A DNA stretch of 7,870 nucleotides, taken from an uncultured Coriobacteriales bacterium (GTDB lineage: Bacteria > Actinomycetota > Coriobacteriia > Coriobacteriales > UMGS124). Shown piece by piece: positions 5,857-7,870 of this stretch; position 1 is the stretch's first letter, and each line of letters begins with the position of its first letter. The notes under the pieces are model-generated. The model saw nothing but the letters and a program-made list of their open reading frames with translations, was not told the origin of the DNA and did not search any database. The stretch spans positions 1 through 7,870 of the forward strand of contig CAIFEU010000121.1 in the NCBI GenBank assembly GCA_903789505.1, given 5' to 3'. The position numbers and the translations under genes are program-made.

Positions 5857-5899
5857 GCGCGGGCGGCCCGCGCCTGACGAGGCGCCCTTGGCTTGGGCG
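5857..5899 (+). promoter_or_regulatory. Leader hairpins just before the MprF-like ribosome site
   Basis: GCGCGGG-CGG-CCCGCGC (5857-5873) is a perfect 7-bp stem with a three-base loop. It is followed by CGCCC (5883-5887) pairing with GGGCG (5895-5899), whose last base abuts the ribosome binding site at 5900. These could affect translation or mRNA stability, but no known RNA element is recognised and GC-rich DNA forms such stems easily. Confidence 0.35.
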
Positions 5900-5906
5900 A
5901 GGAGGT
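5900..5906 (+). promoter_or_regulatory. Ribosome binding site of the MprF-like gene
   Basis: AGGAGGT is a full match to the anti-Shine-Dalgarno sequence, seven bases before the GTG at 5914. It decides the start of a gene that has no ATG near its beginning. Confidence 0.9.
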
Positions 5907-5913
5907 GCGACCA

Positions 5914-7870
5914 GTGGCGGACGAATCCAACCCCGGCGGGCCTGCCGACCCCCGCCCGCCCGCCCCCGCGCGCCCCGCAGGCGGCGTCAGGGTGCGGGGG
6001 GTCCAGCACCGGCGTGTCAAGCCGCGCGGCCTGGTGACCGCCGCCGTCGCCGTCCTGCTGCTCGCCTTCCTGTTGAAGTACCGCTCGACGCTGGCGGGGG
6101 TCTTCGGGGCGATCTCGCAGGGGGTCCTGTCGCTGATCGCCGTCTCCGTGCTGTTCGAGGCGGGGCGCATCGTATTTCACTCCTACGCCTACACGCGCTC
6201 GTTCAAGATGATCGGCGCGGACGTGCCGCTGCGCCTCACGGTCCCCGCGTGGTTCAAGGCCATCTTCATGAACACCGTGCTCCCTTCGGGGGGCACGTCG
6301 GGGCTCGCCGCGGTCATCGACACGGCGCGCGGGCGCGGGGTGGCGGTGGGCTCGGCGACGTCGGCGGCGCTGTACACGCAGACGTGCTACTACTCGGCGA
6401 TGTTCGTCGTGATCGTCGCCGGCCTGGTCGTGATGGGGGTCACCGGCTCGCTCACGGCGCGCGACATCGTCCTGTCCCTGTTCATCGGCATCGCCGCGGC
6501 GGGCTTCCTGGGACTGCTGGTCTTCGGCCACCTGGCCCCGGGGCTTATGCAGCGGTGCATGCGCAAGGTGGAGTCGCTGGTCGCCGCCGTGTGCGGCAGG
6601 CTGCACGTCCGCGCGCCCAAGCCGTGGGCGGACGGGCTGGTCCGGTCGTTCTCCAGCGCCGCGACGAGGATCGTGAGCAGGCCGAAGATCGCCCTGACCG
6701 TCTTCGGCGTGATGGTCGTGGCGATGGCGTGCGACATGTTCGCGTTCATGGCATCGGGCGCCGCGTTCGGCATCACCTCGGCCCCCGCCCTGCTGGGCGG
6801 CTACGTGACCGCCCTGGTCTTCAACAGCTTCTCCCCCACGCCCGGCGGCGTGGGGTTCGTCGAGGGCCTGTCGGCGACAGTCCTGGCGGGCTACGGGTAC
6901 CCGGGCACGCTGGCGCTGTCCGCCGTCCTGTCGTACCGCGCGTTCATGTACTGGATTCCCTTCGCCGTCGGCGGCGTGATGATGCGCGTCACCGGGGCGT
7001 TCGGCACCGGGAGGCAGGCCGGGGAGGACGAGGGGGAGGACGAGGGGGAGGGCGCGGCGGGCGCCCCGCGCAGGAGCCTGCGCGAGCGGGTGCTGGCCAT
7101 GCTGTCGAGCAAGACCAGCCTGAGGGCGGTCGCGGGCACGCTGGTCGCCGCCGCCGCGGCCGTCGTCGAAATCGTGGCCTCGTCGCTGCCGCGCGACCCC
7201 GCGATCGTCGGCGTGCTGCAGGCTTACGTCCCTGCCCTGGCGGGCACGATCGACCCGACCTTCGTGGTGGTCGTCGCCTACCTGGTGCTGCTGTGCTGCG
7301 CTGGCCTGGCGATCCAGGACCAGGGCTGCTGGATTCTCTCGGTCGCCGCCCTGGCGGTGCTGGGCGGCGTGAGCACGCTGGCGGGCAACGGCATCCTCGC
7401 CGAGCTCGCGGTGCTCGCGAGCCTGGTCGTGCTCGTCCTGTGGCACTCGAGCTACACCCGCCACAACTTCCTGCGCCGCATCGGGCGGCTGGCATGGGTG
7501 CTGCTCTACGGCGTGGTGCTCGCCGTGCTGTACGCCGTCGCGTGCATGGAGGTGGCGCGGCCCAACATCGCCTGCGCCCCCGACGTCTGGCAGGCGGCGC
7601 TGATGGGCCTGCAGATGCTGACCACGCGCGTCGACCCCGAGCTGCTCGGGGACCCTCAGGTCATCTGGCTCGCGGGCAGCATCCGCGCCGTCGCGAACAC
7701 CCTGCTGCTGGCGACCGCCTTCGCGATAGCGCTGATGCTCGTCACCAACTGGCGCTGGGGGCGCTCCCCCACGGCGGTCGAGATGCGCAGGTACAACCGG
7801 CGCGTGGCGCGCCGCGCCCGCGAGCGCAGGGCGGCCGACCGGCGCGAGGCGAGCGCCGACAGGGGGGCGC
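5914..7870 (+). CDS. MprF-like membrane protein: flippase-type TM domain plus second TM block (3' end missing)
   Basis: The frame is open from GTG 5914 to the window edge, giving the first 652 residues. A Pro/Arg-rich cytoplasmic tail (1-38) leads into an LPG_synthase_TM (flippase-like) domain. Hydrophobic segments lie near 40-54, 65-85, 157-177, 184-206, 257-280, 292-304 and 340-358. Two signature loops are present: NTVLPSGGTSG (120-130) and SFSPTPGGVGFVEG (305-318), the latter matching the family's PxPGGxGxxE motif. An acidic linker (about 370-380) follows, then a second hydrophobic block near 405-425, 449-467, 471-489, 495-510, 524-546 and 586-611, and an Arg-rich tail. In MprF proteins such blocks precede a cytoplasmic synthase domain that transfers lysine or alanine from aminoacyl-tRNA to phosphatidylglycerol, with the membrane part flipping the product and lowering cationic-peptide sensitivity. 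That catalytic domain, if present, is outside the window, so the protein could instead be a flippase-like protein only. It is transcribed divergently from the UPF0210 gene. Confidence 0.88.
   Translation, partial: MADESNPGGPADPRPPAPARPAGGVRVRGVQHRRVKPRGLVTAAVAVLLLAFLLKYRSTLAGVFGAISQGVLSLIAVSVLFEAGRIVFHSYAYTRSFKMIGADVPLRLTVPAWFKAIFMNTVLPSGGTSGLAAVIDTARGRGVAVGSATSAALYTQTCYYSAMFVVIVAGLVVMGVTGSLTARDIVLSLFIGIAAAGFLGLLVFGHLAPGLMQRCMRKVESLVAAVCGRLHVRAPKPWADGLVRSFSSAATRIVSRPKIALTVFGVMVVAMACDMFAFMASGAAFGITSAPALLGGYVTALVFNSFSPTPGGVGFVEGLSATVLAGYGYPGTLALSAVLSYRAFMYWIPFAVGGVMMRVTGAFGTGRQAGEDEGEDEGEGAAGAPRRSLRERVLAMLSSKTSLRAVAGTLVAAAAAVVEIVASSLPRDPAIVGVLQAYVPALAGTIDPTFVVVVAYLVLLCCAGLAIQDQGCWILSVAALAVLGGVSTLAGNGILAELAVLASLVVLVLWHSSYTRHNFLRRIGRLAWVLLYGVVLAVLYAVACMEVARPNIACAPDVWQAALMGLQMLTTRVDPELLGDPQVIWLAGSIRAVANTLLLATAFAIALMLVTNWRWGRSPTAVEMRRYNRRVARRARERRAADRREASADRGA
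7021..7050 (+). repeat. 12-base in-frame tandem repeat encoding an acidic linker
   Basis: The unit GGGGAGGACGAG occurs twice in full (7021-7032, 7033-7044) and half again (7045-7050), encoding Gly-Glu-Asp-Glu repeats between the two membrane blocks of the MprF-like protein. Since 12 is a multiple of three, copy-number change would alter linker length without shifting frame. Confidence 0.8.

Noticed and set aside
5611..7464. A 617-codon open frame on the minus strand over the MprF-like gene
   Set aside because: Its translation is His/Arg/Ala/Gly-rich low complexity. The plus strand has a perfect ribosome site, a membrane-protein hydrophobicity pattern and family motifs, so the plus-strand gene is the real one.

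Overview
The window is very GC-rich, with G or C at most third codon positions. It carries five genes. The SLH-domain surface protein, the E. coli-type NADP glutamate dehydrogenase, the DUF3737 beta-helix protein, the UPF0210/PFL-family protein and the MprF-like membrane protein together suggest a high-GC anaerobic actinobacterium of the Coriobacteriia (Olsenella/Atopobiaceae-like). This assignment rests on gene content and composition, not on a marker gene.

Layout. (1) 3-1220 (+): the 3' part of a secreted surface protein with a CHAP-like domain followed by three SLH repeats. Its expected catalytic cysteine appears to be aspartate. (2) 1221-1510: a long GC hairpin after the first gene, then an AT-richer island and a structured leader. 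(3) 1511-2842 (+): gdhA, complete and well conserved. (4) 2843-3343: a gene-free stretch of about 500 bases. It holds a hairpin after gdhA, extreme homopolymer runs (C13, G19, G15) and two imperfect copies of a roughly 60-bp sequence, and it ends in a less GC-rich leader. (5) 3344-4279 (+): a DUF3737 beta-helix protein whose start is uncertain. (6) 4287-4330: a long hairpin between convergent genes. (7) 4343-5713 (-): a UPF0210 (DUF711, 'PFL family') protein. (8) 5714-5913: a divergent intergenic region with a perfect 6-2-6 inverted repeat between candidate promoters. (9) 5914-7870 (+): the N-terminal 652 codons of an MprF-like polytopic membrane protein that runs off the window.

The genes do not form an obvious single pathway. 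gdhA links ammonia and 2-oxoglutarate to glutamate. The first and last genes concern the cell surface (wall anchoring; membrane-lipid modification or flipping). The DUF3737 and UPF0210 proteins have no established function. Gene spacing and hairpins suggest that each gene is its own transcription unit, except that the UPF0210 and MprF-like genes share a divergent control region. I found no phage, transposon, CRISPR, tRNA or rRNA signal and no convincing new multi-gene system. The most unusual DNA is the homopolymer and repeat block at 2876-3139, which may be an assembly artefact.
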